A DNA stretch of 64,000 nt. It comes from Acidobacteriota bacterium (lineage in GTDB: Bacteria > Acidobacteriota > Thermoanaerobaculia > UBA5066). This document shows, piece after piece, positions 1 through 8,191 of this stretch. The notes below the pieces were generated by a model. The model worked only from the letters and a program-made list of their open reading frames with translations. It did no database searches and was not told the DNA's origin. Made by a program: the position numbers and the translations under genes. Positions within the stretch are counted from its first letter, which is position 1, and every line of letters begins with the position of its first letter. The stretch is taken from positions 124,001 to 188,000 of the forward strand of contig JADJVE010000004.1 of assembly GCA_016716715.1 (NCBI GenBank). The letters are read 5' to 3'.

Positions 1-388
1 TGCGGTCGGCGTCCGCGATCAGCTCGCGCCAGCGCGTGTCGGCCGGCGACGCCGTGAAGTCGCTCTCGGGCGTCCCGAACCGGTCGTACGCCTGGCGGAA
101 CTGGTGGATGAGCCAGACGACCTTGTTCTCGTGCCTCACGAGGTACGACGGGAACTTCATGGGGATGACGAGGTCGACGCGCTTGCCGTCGGCCTCGGAG
201 ACGTCGAGGAGCCGCCACGCGAGCGCGGACGTCAGGATCTCCTCGCGCGGATACCACTTGAACGGCAACCTCACGAGCTCGGCCTCGTGCCCGGCCGCGC
301 GGATTTCGCGCACGAGGCCGTCGGCGTGCCGCTCGGCGCCGCCCGAGGCGAACGGCACCTGCGCGTTGCAGACGAGGATGCGGGCCAT
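1..388 (-). CDS. GT4-type glycosyltransferase, N-terminal part (cut by window edge)
   Basis: The frame opens with ATG at 388 and runs off the window after about 129 codons. The first residues (MARILVCNAQVPFASGGAERH) form a beta strand followed by a Gly-Gly-Ala-Glu-Arg-His loop at residues 16-21, the usual N-terminal nucleotide-sugar glycosyltransferase (GT-B fold, family GT4) signature. It likely transfers a sugar in surface polysaccharide or O-antigen assembly in the cytoplasm. It lies 8 bases downstream of the methyltransferase gene at 397-1833 on the same strand, so the two are probably cotranscribed. The catalytic C-terminal half is outside the window, so substrate cannot be judged. Confidence 0.75.
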   Translation of the reverse strand, partial: MARILVCNAQVPFASGGAERHADGLVREIRAAGHEAELVRLPFKWYPREEILTSALAWRLLDVSEADGKRVDLVIPMKFPSYLVRHENKVVWLIHQFRQAYDRFGTPESDFTASPADTRWRELIADADR

Positions 389-396
389 TTCCGAAC

Positions 397-1833
397 CTAC
401 TTCACGCCCGTGACGGCGTAGTCCTGCGGCGCGAAGAGGAGCCGCGCGATCGGTGCGAGACGCGGGTCCTTCGCGGCCTCCGCGGTCAGGCCCTCGCTCT
501 CCGGAACCGGAGACCTGAAGTCGACGGAGACGTCCCGGAACCCGCTCGCCGTGAGCAGCTGCGCGAGGGATGGCGCCGGCACGGGCCGCACGTGAGTGAG
601 GTCCATCCAGAACCAGCGCATTGCGTAGACCGACTCCGGGTTGACCGTCTCGAAGAGGACGCGCCCGCCCGCGGCGAGCTTGCGGGCGGAAAGCTCGACG
701 AGGTCGAAAAGCGACGACGGCGCAAGGTGCTCGACCACCTGGAACGCCGTGATCCCGCCGAGCGAGCCGTCCGGCCGGGCGGCGAGCCACGCGAAGAGGT
801 CGGCCGCGTCCACGGCGAGCTTCTTCTCCTTCGCGCGCGCGGCCATGACGGGGTTCGCGTCGCATCCAATGCCCTTCACACCCTCGGCCGCGAGCGCCTC
901 GAGGAACTCGCCGCGGCCGCATCCCAGGTCCGCGACGGGTCCCGGCGCCCCGCGGAAGAGCGCGGCGTCGGACTTCTGCCGGCGGCGGATCTCGTCCTCG
1001 CTGCCGCGGAAATGCTCCTCGAAGCTCACGTAGAGGCCCGCGCGCAGCGGGTCGTCGGCGCGGAGAGCGCCGCCGCCGGAATGAGCGCGGATTGCTTCGG
1101 ACCCTCTCACCTCGGGTGGCGCCCCGGCGACGGCGACGTTCTGCAAATTGCTTCGAAGGGAGGACCAGTCGAGGCGCAGCATCCTGAGACCTTCGCCCGC
1201 CTCTTCCACCTTTCTAAGAATCTCCCCGGTCTTCTCGTTCTCTCGCTCTCTCTCCCGGGCGAGCACCTCGAAGCGCACGTCGCGGTCCCTCTCGAGCGCG
1301 TCGATCCTCTCGAGGCCCGCGTGGAGGTTCCCTACGATCGCCCCCGCCTCGGCGTCGAGGCGAGCCTCGAGTGCGGCCGTCGCCTCGGAGAGCCGAACCG
1401 CCGCCTCCGACCCGACACGCGCAGCGGCCTCCTCCGCGCGGCGCGACGCGTCGCGGGCGGCGACGGCCGACGTCGAGACGTCGCGCATGGCCTTCTCCGT
1501 CTCGAGAAGCGCCCCGCGCACGGCCTCGAGAAGCGCGGAATTGAACGTCGATTGGTCGCGCGTGACGATGCGGAGGAGCCTGAGGAGCGCGGCCTTGAGC
1601 GGGCGGAGGGCCGCCTCGGCCGGAAGGACCGGGCTCACGAACCGGCCGGCGTTCTCGAGGAGCGCGCGCGGCCACTCGTATGCGGGCCCGGCGCCGGGCG
1701 CCGCAAGCGGTGCGCCGGAGCGGGACTCGAGGCCCGAGGAGAGGCTCGCGGAGATCGCCGAGATCTGCGTCACGAGGTCCCGGGCGAGGGCGGCTGCGTC
1801 GCGGCCGGCCGCGTCGTCCTTGTTCGGGCTCAT
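397..1833 (-). CDS. Coiled-coil plus SAM-dependent methyltransferase, glycan cluster
   Basis: 478 residues. Residues 1 to about 230 are Ala/Glu/Arg-rich and look like long helical or coiled-coil segments. Residues 298-478 are a class I methyltransferase domain with motif I DLGCGRGE near 302-309 and FQVVEHL near 366. Such helical-plus-methyltransferase proteins occur in polysaccharide clusters, where some (WbdD type) modify or terminate chains; that role here is inference from the neighbouring GT4 gene. ATG at 1833 has a TAATAT box 9 bases upstream and no Shine-Dalgarno sequence, so the mRNA may be leaderless. One copy of the AT-rich dispersed word lies at 1207-1225. Confidence 0.75.
   Translation of the reverse strand: MSPNKDDAAGRDAAALARDLVTQISAISASLSSGLESRSGAPLAAPGAGPAYEWPRALLENAGRFVSPVLPAEAALRPLKAALLRLLRIVTRDQSTFNSALLEAVRGALLETEKAMRDVSTSAVAARDASRRAEEAAARVGSEAAVRLSEATAALEARLDAEAGAIVGNLHAGLERIDALERDRDVRFEVLARERERENEKTGEILRKVEEAGEGLRMLRLDWSSLRSNLQNVAVAGAPPEVRGSEAIRAHSGGGALRADDPLRAGLYVSFEEHFRGSEDEIRRRQKSDAALFRGAPGPVADLGCGRGEFLEALAAEGVKGIGCDANPVMAARAKEKKLAVDAADLFAWLAARPDGSLGGITAFQVVEHLAPSSLFDLVELSARKLAAGGRVLFETVNPESVYAMRWFWMDLTHVRPVPAPSLAQLLTASGFRDVSVDFRSPVPESEGLTAEAAKDPRLAPIARLLFAPQDYAVTGVK
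1207..1225 (+). repeat. Dispersed AT-rich word, copy 1
   Basis: CACCTTTCTAAGAATCTCC with exact core TTCTAAGAA at 1212-1220, followed by a long TC-rich tail to about 1259. It lies inside the methyltransferase gene and is read there as ILRKV. Confidence 0.7.
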
Positions 1834-1837
1834 CTGT

Positions 1838-1852
1838 CGCTTATATTAAGCG
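1838..1852. promoter_or_regulatory. Divergent promoter pair inside a small hairpin
   Basis: Only 25 bases separate the divergent starts at 1833 and 1859. They contain the inverted repeat CGCTTA-TAT-TAAGCG (1838-1852). The + strand reads TATATT at 1842-1847, 11 bases before ATG 1859, with TTGTTC 16 bases further up. The - strand reads TAATAT at 1843-1848, 9 bases before ATG 1833. Both genes may therefore be leaderless and share one operator-like palindrome. Confidence 0.45.
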
Positions 1853-1858
1853 CGAAAC

Positions 1859-2965
1859 ATGAGAAACCACCGCAGGTCCCTCGCCGTCGTCGCCGCCGCT
1901 GCCCTCGCCGCAGCGGTCCTGGCCGGTCTCGCCGCGATCGCCGCGGACGGGCCGCCGCCGAACCCGTTCGAGGGCACGCTCTCTCCGCTTTCGTACGAGG
2001 GCGAGAAACACCTCGCGAACGTCCGGCAGCTCACGTTCGGGGGCGAAAACGCCGAGGCCTACTGGTCGGCGGACGGGAAGAAGCTCATCTTCCAGTCCAC
2101 GCGGCCGCCGCACGCGTGCGATCAGATCTTCGAGATGGACCCCGGCGCTCCGGAGAAGACGACGCGTCTCCTCTCGACCGGCAAGGGCCGGACGACGTGC
2201 GCCTACTTCTTCCCGGACGGGAAGCGTTTCCTCTACGCCTCGACGCACCTCGGCGGCGACGCCTGCCCGCCTCCGCCCGACATGTCGCACGGGTACGTCT
2301 GGGCGCTGTTCCCCGAGTACGACATCTTCTCCGCGAGCGCCGACGGGTCGGGCCTCAAGCGGCTCACGACGACGGCGGGCTACGACGCCGAGGCGACGAT
2401 CTCGACGGACGGCAAGCGCATCGTCTTCACGTCGGCCCGCGACGGCGACCTCGAGCTCTACGCGATGGACGCGGACGGCTCGAACGTGAAGCGCCTCACG
2501 AACACCGTCGGATACGACGGAGGCGCGTTCTTCTCCGACGACGGGCAATGGCTCGTCTACCGGGCGCACCACCCGACGGAGCCGAAGGCCGTCGAAAGCT
2601 TCAAGGCCCTTCTCGCCCGCTCGCTGGTGAAGCCGACGACGCTGGAGATCCGCGTGATGCGCGCCGACGGCACGGGCGACCGCCAGGTCACGTCGAACGG
2701 CGCCGCGAACTTCGCGCCGTTCTTCTTTCGCGGCGGGCACGACCGGATCCTCTTCTGCTCGAACGCGGCGGACGCGAAGGGACGAAACTTCGACCTCTGG
2801 GCCGTGAACACGGACGGCTCGAGCCTCGAGCGCGTCACGTTCAACCCGACGTTCGACGGCTTTCCGATGTTCTCCCCGGACGGCAAGCGTCTCGCGTTCT
2901 GCTCGAACCGCCACAACGCGAAAGCCGGCGAGACGAACGTCTTCGTGGCGGACTGGGTGCCCTGA
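1859..2965 (+). CDS. Secreted TolB-like WD40/PD40 beta-propeller protein
   Basis: 368 residues with an N-terminal signal peptide (hydrophobic about 7-29, ending near AIAA) and then repeated PD40 blades. The typical blade text is visible several times: YWSADGKKLIFQS, FFPDGKRFLYAS, ISTDGKRIVFTS and FSPDGKRLAFCS. These Asp-Gly-Lys-Arg turns are the hallmark of TolB-type six-bladed propellers, which act in the periplasm as protein or ligand platforms. It has no Pal or Tol neighbours, so it is a paralogous propeller rather than TolB itself. Start chosen at the ATG just after the TATATT box. The ligand is unknown. Confidence 0.8.
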   Translation: MRNHRRSLAVVAAAALAAAVLAGLAAIAADGPPPNPFEGTLSPLSYEGEKHLANVRQLTFGGENAEAYWSADGKKLIFQSTRPPHACDQIFEMDPGAPEKTTRLLSTGKGRTTCAYFFPDGKRFLYASTHLGGDACPPPPDMSHGYVWALFPEYDIFSASADGSGLKRLTTTAGYDAEATISTDGKRIVFTSARDGDLELYAMDADGSNVKRLTNTVGYDGGAFFSDDGQWLVYRAHHPTEPKAVESFKALLARSLVKPTTLEIRVMRADGTGDRQVTSNGAANFAPFFFRGGHDRILFCSNAADAKGRNFDLWAVNTDGSSLERVTFNPTFDGFPMFSPDGKRLAFCSNRHNAKAGETNVFVADWVP

Positions 2966-2971
2966 CTCCCC

Positions 2972-2992
2972 GGATCCTCGTCGTCAGGATCC
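2972..2992. terminator. Hairpin between convergent genes
   Basis: Inverted repeat GGATCCT (2972-2978) and AGGATCC (2986-2992) with a 7-base loop, lying between the stop at 2965 and the convergent gene's stop at 2984. There is no T tract, so at best it is a weak bidirectional terminator. Confidence 0.35.
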
Positions 2993-4081
2993 TGCACCCG
3001 GCTCGCGCGACTCTCTCGCGATCTCGCGCAGGATCTTCACGAGCATCACGCCCACGGCGAGGGACATCGGCCCGACGAAGACGCCGAGAAGGCCGAACGC
3101 CGTGAGGCCGCCGAAGACGCCGAGGAAGACGAGGAGCGTCGAGAGCTCGCTCCCCTTCTGACCGATCAGCATCGGCTTGAGCACGTTGTCCGCGAGCGTC
3201 GACGTCACGAGGACGTTCCAGAGGAGAAACGCGATCGCGGTCCCCGTCCGTCCCTTGACGAAGAGGACGACGAGCGCCGGTCCCCACACGATCGCCGTCC
3301 CCCCGACCGGGAGAAGGGAAAGGATGCTCATGGCGACGCCCGCGAGAATCGCGGACGGCAGGCCCGCGGCGACCCACGCGAGGGCGCCGGACGTGCCCTG
3401 GACGACCGCGCAGAGAAGCGAGCCCTTGAAGATGGACTCGAGCATGCTGCCGAGCGAGCGCACGATCCGCCGCCGTTCGGCGTCGTCGATCGGGATGAGG
3501 TCGGTGAGAGCCTCCACCATGCCCTCGCCGTCCCTGAGGAAAAAGAACAGCAGGAAGAGCGTCAGGACGAACGTGACCAGGATGTCGAGAAAGGAAAGCA
3601 CGGCGGCCCCGCCCGCCGACGCGAGCCAGGAAGAGGCGTTTCGTGCGATCTCGAGGGCCTTGGTCTGGAGGTCCTCCGCCGAAAGACCGACGGTCTCGCG
3701 GACCCAGGCCGACACGCGCTCGACGCCGGGGATCGCGAGGACGTCGTTCCACGAGTGGACGTCGCTCTCCTTCAGCCTGGCCGCGGCGGCGGTCGCCGCC
3801 CCGGCCGCCTGGTTCAGGATTGCCGCGCCGAGGAGCACGGCCGGCAGAAGGACGACGAGCGCCACCGCGAGCGTGAAGAGTCCCGCAGCGAGGCCCTGGC
3901 GGTTTTCAGCCCGGGAGCGGACTCTCGCCCAGAGCGGCCAGAGCGCCACCGCGACGATGGTGGCCCAGAGGATCCCGGAGAAGAATGGGCGCAGGACGGC
4001 ATAACTCAGCCCGCCCACGGCGACGAGGAGGACGAGCAGGAAGACGATGGGGTACAGGCGGGCACTACGGAACTGCGGCAT
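2984..4081 (-). CDS. AI-2E/PerM-family membrane permease
   Basis: About 365 residues starting MPQFRSARLYPIVFLL. There are two N-terminal membrane helices (about 10-50), another near 65-90, a long hydrophilic stretch, and five further helices from about 155. The internal stretch FLLFFFLRDGEGM and the C-terminal FLGVFGGLTAFGLLGVFVGP are typical of the AI-2E transporter (PerM, YdiK, TqsA) superfamily, inner-membrane proteins of mostly unproven substrate. A longer upstream reading frame exists but lacks coding character, and ATG 4081 is preceded by TATGAT at 4091-4096. Divergent to queG. Confidence 0.85.
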   Translation of the reverse strand: MPQFRSARLYPIVFLLVLLVAVGGLSYAVLRPFFSGILWATIVAVALWPLWARVRSRAENRQGLAAGLFTLAVALVVLLPAVLLGAAILNQAAGAATAAAARLKESDVHSWNDVLAIPGVERVSAWVRETVGLSAEDLQTKALEIARNASSWLASAGGAAVLSFLDILVTFVLTLFLLFFFLRDGEGMVEALTDLIPIDDAERRRIVRSLGSMLESIFKGSLLCAVVQGTSGALAWVAAGLPSAILAGVAMSILSLLPVGGTAIVWGPALVVLFVKGRTGTAIAFLLWNVLVTSTLADNVLKPMLIGQKGSELSTLLVFLGVFGGLTAFGLLGVFVGPMSLAVGVMLVKILREIARESREPGAGS

Positions 4082-4090
4082 GACCGTTCG

Positions 4091-4096
4091 ATCATA
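4091..4096 (-). promoter_or_regulatory. TATGAT -10 box of the AI-2E-type permease
   Basis: TATGAT on the - strand, 9 bases before ATG 4081, with no Shine-Dalgarno sequence between. It fits a leaderless promoter. Confidence 0.45.
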
Positions 4097-4109
4097 CGAA
4101 AGACGTTGA

Positions 4110-4115
4110 TAGACT
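4110..4115 (+). promoter_or_regulatory. TAGACT -10 box of queG
   Basis: TAGACT ends 8 bases before ATG 4124 with no Shine-Dalgarno sequence. The same hexamer sits 6 bases before the start at 46978. Confidence 0.35.
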
Positions 4116-4123
4116 GGGTGGTT

Positions 4124-5083
4124 ATGCGGCCTGCCGTGGCGCGCGTTCCGCGCCATCCTCCTCCTCCCGAGCCCTCCGACCCGGCCGCCCTCTCGCGGGC
4201 GGCGGTCGCGTCCGCGCTCACGCGGGGGTTCGCAGCCGCCGGCGTTCTCGCGGCCTCGCGTCCCGTGACCTGGGAGACGTACCGCGATTGGCTCCGCGAG
4301 GGCCGGCATGCGGAGATGGCGTACCTCGAGCGCGACGCGGCGGCCCGCATGCGGTTCGACTCGATTCTGCCGTTCGCGAAATCGGTCGTCGCCGTGGCCC
4401 GCGCCGTCCCCGGGACGGGCCGCGGGAACGTCGCGGCGTACGCGCGGGGCGAGGACTACCACCGGGTGGTGCGGCGGCACCTCAAGGGCGTCGTCGACGA
4501 CGTGAAGCCGCTCGCGCCGAAGGGCTCTCACTTCCGCGTATGCGTCGACACCGCGCCCCTCCTCGAACGCGAGATCGCGGTCCGGGCGGGTCTCGGCTTC
4601 ATCGGCAAGAACGGGATGCTCATCGTCCCGGGCGTCGGCTCGCACGTCGTCCTCGGGGAAATCCTCACGGACGTCACGCTCGCGCCTTCCGCCTCGCCGT
4701 TCACGGACGGCGCGGACCGCTGCGGATCGTGCACGGCCTGCCTCGAGGCGTGTCCGACGCAGGCGTTCGTCGCGCCGCGGGTCCTCGACTCGGCGAAGTG
4801 CCTCTCGTACCTGACGATCGAGAAGCGCGGACCGTTCACGGAGGTCGAGGAGGCCGCGCTGAATGGCCGACTCTTCGGCTGCGACGACTGCCAGGACGTC
4901 TGCCCCTTCAACGCGGCCCTGGACCCGGCGGGCCCCGCCCGCGGACCCGCGGCCTCGCTGGATCCGGAGGAGATCTTCGGTCTCGACGAGGACGGGTTTC
5001 GCGGCCGGTTCTTCGACTCCGCGATCTGGCGCGCCACGCGGAGCGGGCTCGTGCGGAACGCGCGCGCGGCGGTGAAACGGTGA
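4124..5083 (+). CDS. queG: Epoxyqueuosine reductase
   Basis: 319 residues. QueG reduces epoxyqueuosine to queuosine in the wobble position of Asp, Asn, His and Tyr tRNAs, using cobalamin and two 4Fe-4S clusters. The Asp of VDTAPLLER (D142) matches the family's catalytic acid, and GLGFIGKNGML is conserved. Cluster ligands are C200, C203, C206 and C210 (CGSCTACLEACP), then C253, C256 and C260 (CDDCQDVCP), plus C226. It is somewhat shorter than longer family members that carry C-terminal HEAT-like repeats. ATG 4124 was chosen after TAGACT. Its stop overlaps the next start by 4 bases (GTGA). Confidence 0.93.
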   Translation: MRPAVARVPRHPPPPEPSDPAALSRAAVASALTRGFAAAGVLAASRPVTWETYRDWLREGRHAEMAYLERDAAARMRFDSILPFAKSVVAVARAVPGTGRGNVAAYARGEDYHRVVRRHLKGVVDDVKPLAPKGSHFRVCVDTAPLLEREIAVRAGLGFIGKNGMLIVPGVGSHVVLGEILTDVTLAPSASPFTDGADRCGSCTACLEACPTQAFVAPRVLDSAKCLSYLTIEKRGPFTEVEEAALNGRLFGCDDCQDVCPFNAALDPAGPARGPAASLDPEEIFGLDEDGFRGRFFDSAIWRATRSGLVRNARAAVKR

Positions 5084-5904
5084 GCGCGCCCGCCACCCTC
5101 CTCGTCGTGGCCGGCATCTTCGTGCGCGAGAGGCGGATCCTCCTCGCGCGCCGGCCGGCGGGCCGCCCGTGGGCCGGACTGTGGGAATTTCCGGGCGGCA
5201 AGGTGGAGGGCGGGGAGACGCCGGAGGACGCGCTCGTGCGGGAGTGGCGCGAGGAGATGGACGTCACGCCCGTGGGGCTGACTCCATTCACGTTCTCCAC
5301 GACCGCCGGAGCGGGACCGGGGGACTCCTCACGGCACGTGACGCTGCTTTTCTTCGAAGTGAATGGGATCGTGGGCGAGCCGCGTGCCGTGACGGTCGAC
5401 GCCGTTCGCTGGTGTTCCGCAGCGGAGGCGCGGCTTCTTCCGACGCCACCACTCGACGCTCCGGCCCTCCGCCAACTCCTCGAGGAGGCCGGCAGCGCCC
5501 ACTTCCGCGACACCGAATCGGAAGCCGGGCTGGCGCTCGCGCGCGAGCACGCTTCCCGCACGCCTTTCATAGAAAATTCCGAATCTCTCTCCTCGGTCCG
5601 TGCCCTGGCGTTCCGGAAGCCCCGGAAGGACGGCGCGGGCACGGTCTCCGGCCTCCTCGTCGCGACGCCGGACGGCGGCGCCCGCGCGTACCGGAACGTC
5701 TGCCCGCACGTCCCGATCCCGCTCGACCGCGGCGGCGAGCCGCTCCTGACCGAGGAGGGCTTCCTCGCGTGCCGTAACCACGGCGCGCTTTTCGCCGTGG
5801 AAGACGGGTTCTGCGTGGCCGGGCCGTGCGCGGGCGAATCCCTCGAGGCGATCCCGGTGGAGCCACGCGGCGCCGGATGGGCCCTTGCCGGAGGCGGAGC
5901 ATGA
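5080..5904 (+). CDS. NUDIX hydrolase fused to a Rieske-type 2Fe-2S domain
   Basis: 274 residues from GTG 5080. Residues 1-135 are a MutT-like NUDIX domain with the box at 40-62 (GKVEGGETPEDALVREWREE), as in 8-oxo-dGTP pyrophosphatases and A/G-mismatch proteins. Residues about 172-270 look like a Rieske ferredoxin domain: C208-P-H210 (CPH) and C231-R-N-H234 (CRNH), 22 residues apart. The linker near 160-172 is encoded by an AT-rich stretch resembling the dispersed word (5563-5589). There is no internal stop, so it is a true single frame. It overlaps queG and the next gene by 4 bases each. The function of the fusion is unknown; a redox-controlled nucleotide hydrolase is speculation. Confidence 0.75.
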   Translation: MSAPATLLVVAGIFVRERRILLARRPAGRPWAGLWEFPGGKVEGGETPEDALVREWREEMDVTPVGLTPFTFSTTAGAGPGDSSRHVTLLFFEVNGIVGEPRAVTVDAVRWCSAAEARLLPTPPLDAPALRQLLEEAGSAHFRDTESEAGLALAREHASRTPFIENSESLSSVRALAFRKPRKDGAGTVSGLLVATPDGGARAYRNVCPHVPIPLDRGGEPLLTEEGFLACRNHGALFAVEDGFCVAGPCAGESLEAIPVEPRGAGWALAGGGA

Positions 5905-7187
5905 ACGACGGCCTGCTCCTCGCCCTCTACGCCCTCTGCGCGATCGGATCGGCGTTCTTCTCCGCGGCAGAAACCGCGATCACGTCCCTGACGGATTCGG
6001 CGGTCTTCCGCATGAAAAGCGAGGGCCGGAAGGGCGCCGAGCGCCTGGAGCGCCTGCGCGCGGACCTGCCGAAGACTCTGGGGACGCTCCTGGTCGGGAA
6101 CACGCTCGTGAACGCGGCCGCCGGCTCCCTCGGCGCGGGCCTCGCGATCTCGGCCTTCGGCGAGAAGTGGGGTGTCCTCGCCGCAACCGTCCTCACGACG
6201 ATCCTCCTCCTCGTCGTCTCGGAGGTCACGCCCAAGACGCTCGCCGCCCGCCGGCCCGAGGCGCTCGCCATCCTTTTCGTCGGCCCCGTCGAGACTTTCG
6301 TGAGGCTCCTGTCCCCCGCGACGATCTTCTTCTCGGCCATCGCCCGATGGATCCTCGGGCCGTTCGGCGTCGGGGAGTCCGCGGACGTCACCGAGGCGGA
6401 CGTCAAGAGCGTCATCTCGCTCTCGCGCGAGCAGGGCGGTCTCAAGCGCGAGGAGAGCGACCTCCTGCACGCCGTTCTCGCGTTCGGCGACACGCCGGTA
6501 CGCGACGCGATGGTGCCGGGGGCCCGGATCGTCTCGCTCGACGTCGCGTCGTCGTTCGAGCGGGTCGAGGCGGTCTGCCGCGAGCACCGTTACAGCCGCT
6601 ACCCCGTCACGCGAGGCCACGAGGACGAGGTCATCGGGGTCCTCCACGTAAAGGACCTCTTCGACGTGACGGACGCCGACGAGGCGACCTTCGACCTTTC
6701 GCGCTACCTGCGGCCCGCCGTGTTCGTCCCCGAGCTGAAGCGCGCCGAGGACCTCCTGCGCGAGATGCGGCGCCGCCGCTTCCACATGGCGGTCGTCGTG
6801 GCCGAGAGCGGCGCCGTCGCCGGTCTCGTCACGCTGGAGGACCTCATCGAGCAGATCGTCGGAGACATCTTCGACGAGCACGACGAGCCCGCGCGGCCGC
6901 CCGTGGCCGAGGGGACCTCCCTGCTCGTCGAAGGAGGGTATCCTCTGGCCTCACTCGAGCGGGACCTCGCCGTCTCGTTCGACGACCCGGAGGCCGAGAC
7001 GGTCGCCGGATTCCTCCTCCGCAAGTTCGGACGCATCCCCCGCGCGGGCGCTCGCACCCGCGCGGGCGGCGTCGAGTTCCTCATCGAGCGCGCCACTCCC
7101 CGGGCCATCGAGCGCGTTCGCATTCTCCGACCGGACGCGCCGCGGCCCGCGGACGACGCCGACAACCGAAAGGCGACCCCATCGTGA
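5901..7187 (+). CDS. CorC/HlyC-type CNNM-CBS membrane protein
   Basis: 428 residues. Residues 1-170 are the CNNM/DUF21 membrane domain, with AETAITSL in the first helix region and SEVTPKTLAARRPE, the family signature. A CBS pair follows (about 195-325: RDAMVPGARIVSL, GLVTLEDLIEQIVGDIFDEHD), then a C-terminal CorC_HlyC domain (about 340-410). Homologues are implicated in Mg2+/Co2+ efflux or resistance at the inner membrane; the old haemolysin label is not meaningful. ATG 5901 overlaps the preceding stop (ATGA) and its stop overlaps the GTG of the next gene. Confidence 0.88.
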   Translation: MNDGLLLALYALCAIGSAFFSAAETAITSLTDSAVFRMKSEGRKGAERLERLRADLPKTLGTLLVGNTLVNAAAGSLGAGLAISAFGEKWGVLAATVLTTILLLVVSEVTPKTLAARRPEALAILFVGPVETFVRLLSPATIFFSAIARWILGPFGVGESADVTEADVKSVISLSREQGGLKREESDLLHAVLAFGDTPVRDAMVPGARIVSLDVASSFERVEAVCREHRYSRYPVTRGHEDEVIGVLHVKDLFDVTDADEATFDLSRYLRPAVFVPELKRAEDLLREMRRRRFHMAVVVAESGAVAGLVTLEDLIEQIVGDIFDEHDEPARPPVAEGTSLLVEGGYPLASLERDLAVSFDDPEAETVAGFLLRKFGRIPRAGARTRAGGVEFLIERATPRAIERVRILRPDAPRPADDADNRKATPS

Positions 7188-8191
7188 CCCCGAAGAACCG
7201 CATCGTGACCCTCGTCCCCGGCGACGGCATCGGCCCCGAGATCACGGCCGCCGTCGTGGAGATCCTCGCGGCCGCCGGCGCCCCCATCACGTGGGAGCGC
7301 CACGACGCCGGGGAGGTCGCGTTCCGCGACACGGGCAATCCGCTTCCACCCGACATCGTGGCCTCCATTCACCGCACCAAGGTCTGTCTCAAGGGCCCGG
7401 TCACGACCCCGATCGGCGGCGGCTACAAGAGCGTGAACGTCTCGCTTCGCCAGGCCCTCGACCTCTACGCGAACCTCCGTCCCGTGAAGAACCTCCCGAA
7501 CGTCGCCTCGCGATACGGGGACCTCGACCTCGTCGTCGTCCGCGAGAACACCGAGGATCTCTACTCGGGCATCGAGCACGTCGTCGTGCCGGGTGTCGTC
7601 GAGTCCATCAAGATCATCACGGAAAAGGCCTCCACGCGCATCGCGCGCTTCGCCTTCGAGTACGCCCGCACGCACGGCCGCCGGCGCATCACGGCCGTCC
7701 ACAAGGCGAACATCATGAAGCTCTCGGACGGTCTCTTCCTCGACTGCTTCCGCACGGTGGCGAAGGAATACGCGGACATCCAGGCCGACGACGTCATCGT
7801 GGACGCCGCGTGCATGAAGCTCGTCATGAACCCGAAGCAGTTCGACATGCTGCTGCTCGAAAACCTCTACGGCGACATCATCAGCGACCTCGCCTCCGGG
7901 CTCGTCGGCGGGCTCGGCATCACGCCCGGCGCCAACCTCGGAACGCAGTGCGCGGTGTTCGAGTCGGTGCACGGCTCGGCGCCCGACATCGCGGGCAAGG
8001 GCATCGCGAACCCCACCGCCCTTCTCCTCTCGGCGACCATGCTCCTCCGCCACATCGGCGAGGACGAACGCGCCGCGCGCATCGAGAAGGCCCTCAACGC
8101 CGCGATGGCCGACGGCAGCGCGAAGACGCGCGACGTCGGCGGGACCGCGACGACCGCCGCTTACGCCCAGGCGGTCATCGCCCGCCTCTGA
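7184..8191 (+). CDS. Isocitrate/isopropylmalate dehydrogenase family, probably NAD-isocitrate dehydrogenase
   Basis: 335 residues from GTG 7184. The family motifs are all present: LVPGDGIGPEI (residues about 8-18), VVRENTEDLYSGIEH, HKANIMKLSDGLF, NLYGDIISDL and HGSAPDIAGKGIANP. SGIEH and the 335-residue length fit the short, eukaryote-like isocitrate dehydrogenases better than LeuB. It would convert isocitrate to 2-oxoglutarate in the TCA cycle. Homoisocitrate or isopropylmalate dehydrogenase is less likely, but cofactor and substrate are not proven by sequence alone. Overlaps its neighbours by 4 and 1 bases, so translationally coupled. Confidence 0.85.
   Translation: MTPKNRIVTLVPGDGIGPEITAAVVEILAAAGAPITWERHDAGEVAFRDTGNPLPPDIVASIHRTKVCLKGPVTTPIGGGYKSVNVSLRQALDLYANLRPVKNLPNVASRYGDLDLVVVRENTEDLYSGIEHVVVPGVVESIKIITEKASTRIARFAFEYARTHGRRRITAVHKANIMKLSDGLFLDCFRTVAKEYADIQADDVIVDAACMKLVMNPKQFDMLLLENLYGDIISDLASGLVGGLGITPGANLGTQCAVFESVHGSAPDIAGKGIANPTALLLSATMLLRHIGEDERAARIEKALNAAMADGSAKTRDVGGTATTAAYAQAVIARL

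Noticed and set aside
592..3105. Long + strand reading frame of 837 codons
   Set aside because: It runs antisense through the methyltransferase and then in a shifted frame through the propeller gene; composition is Arg/Ala-rich shadow without any motif.
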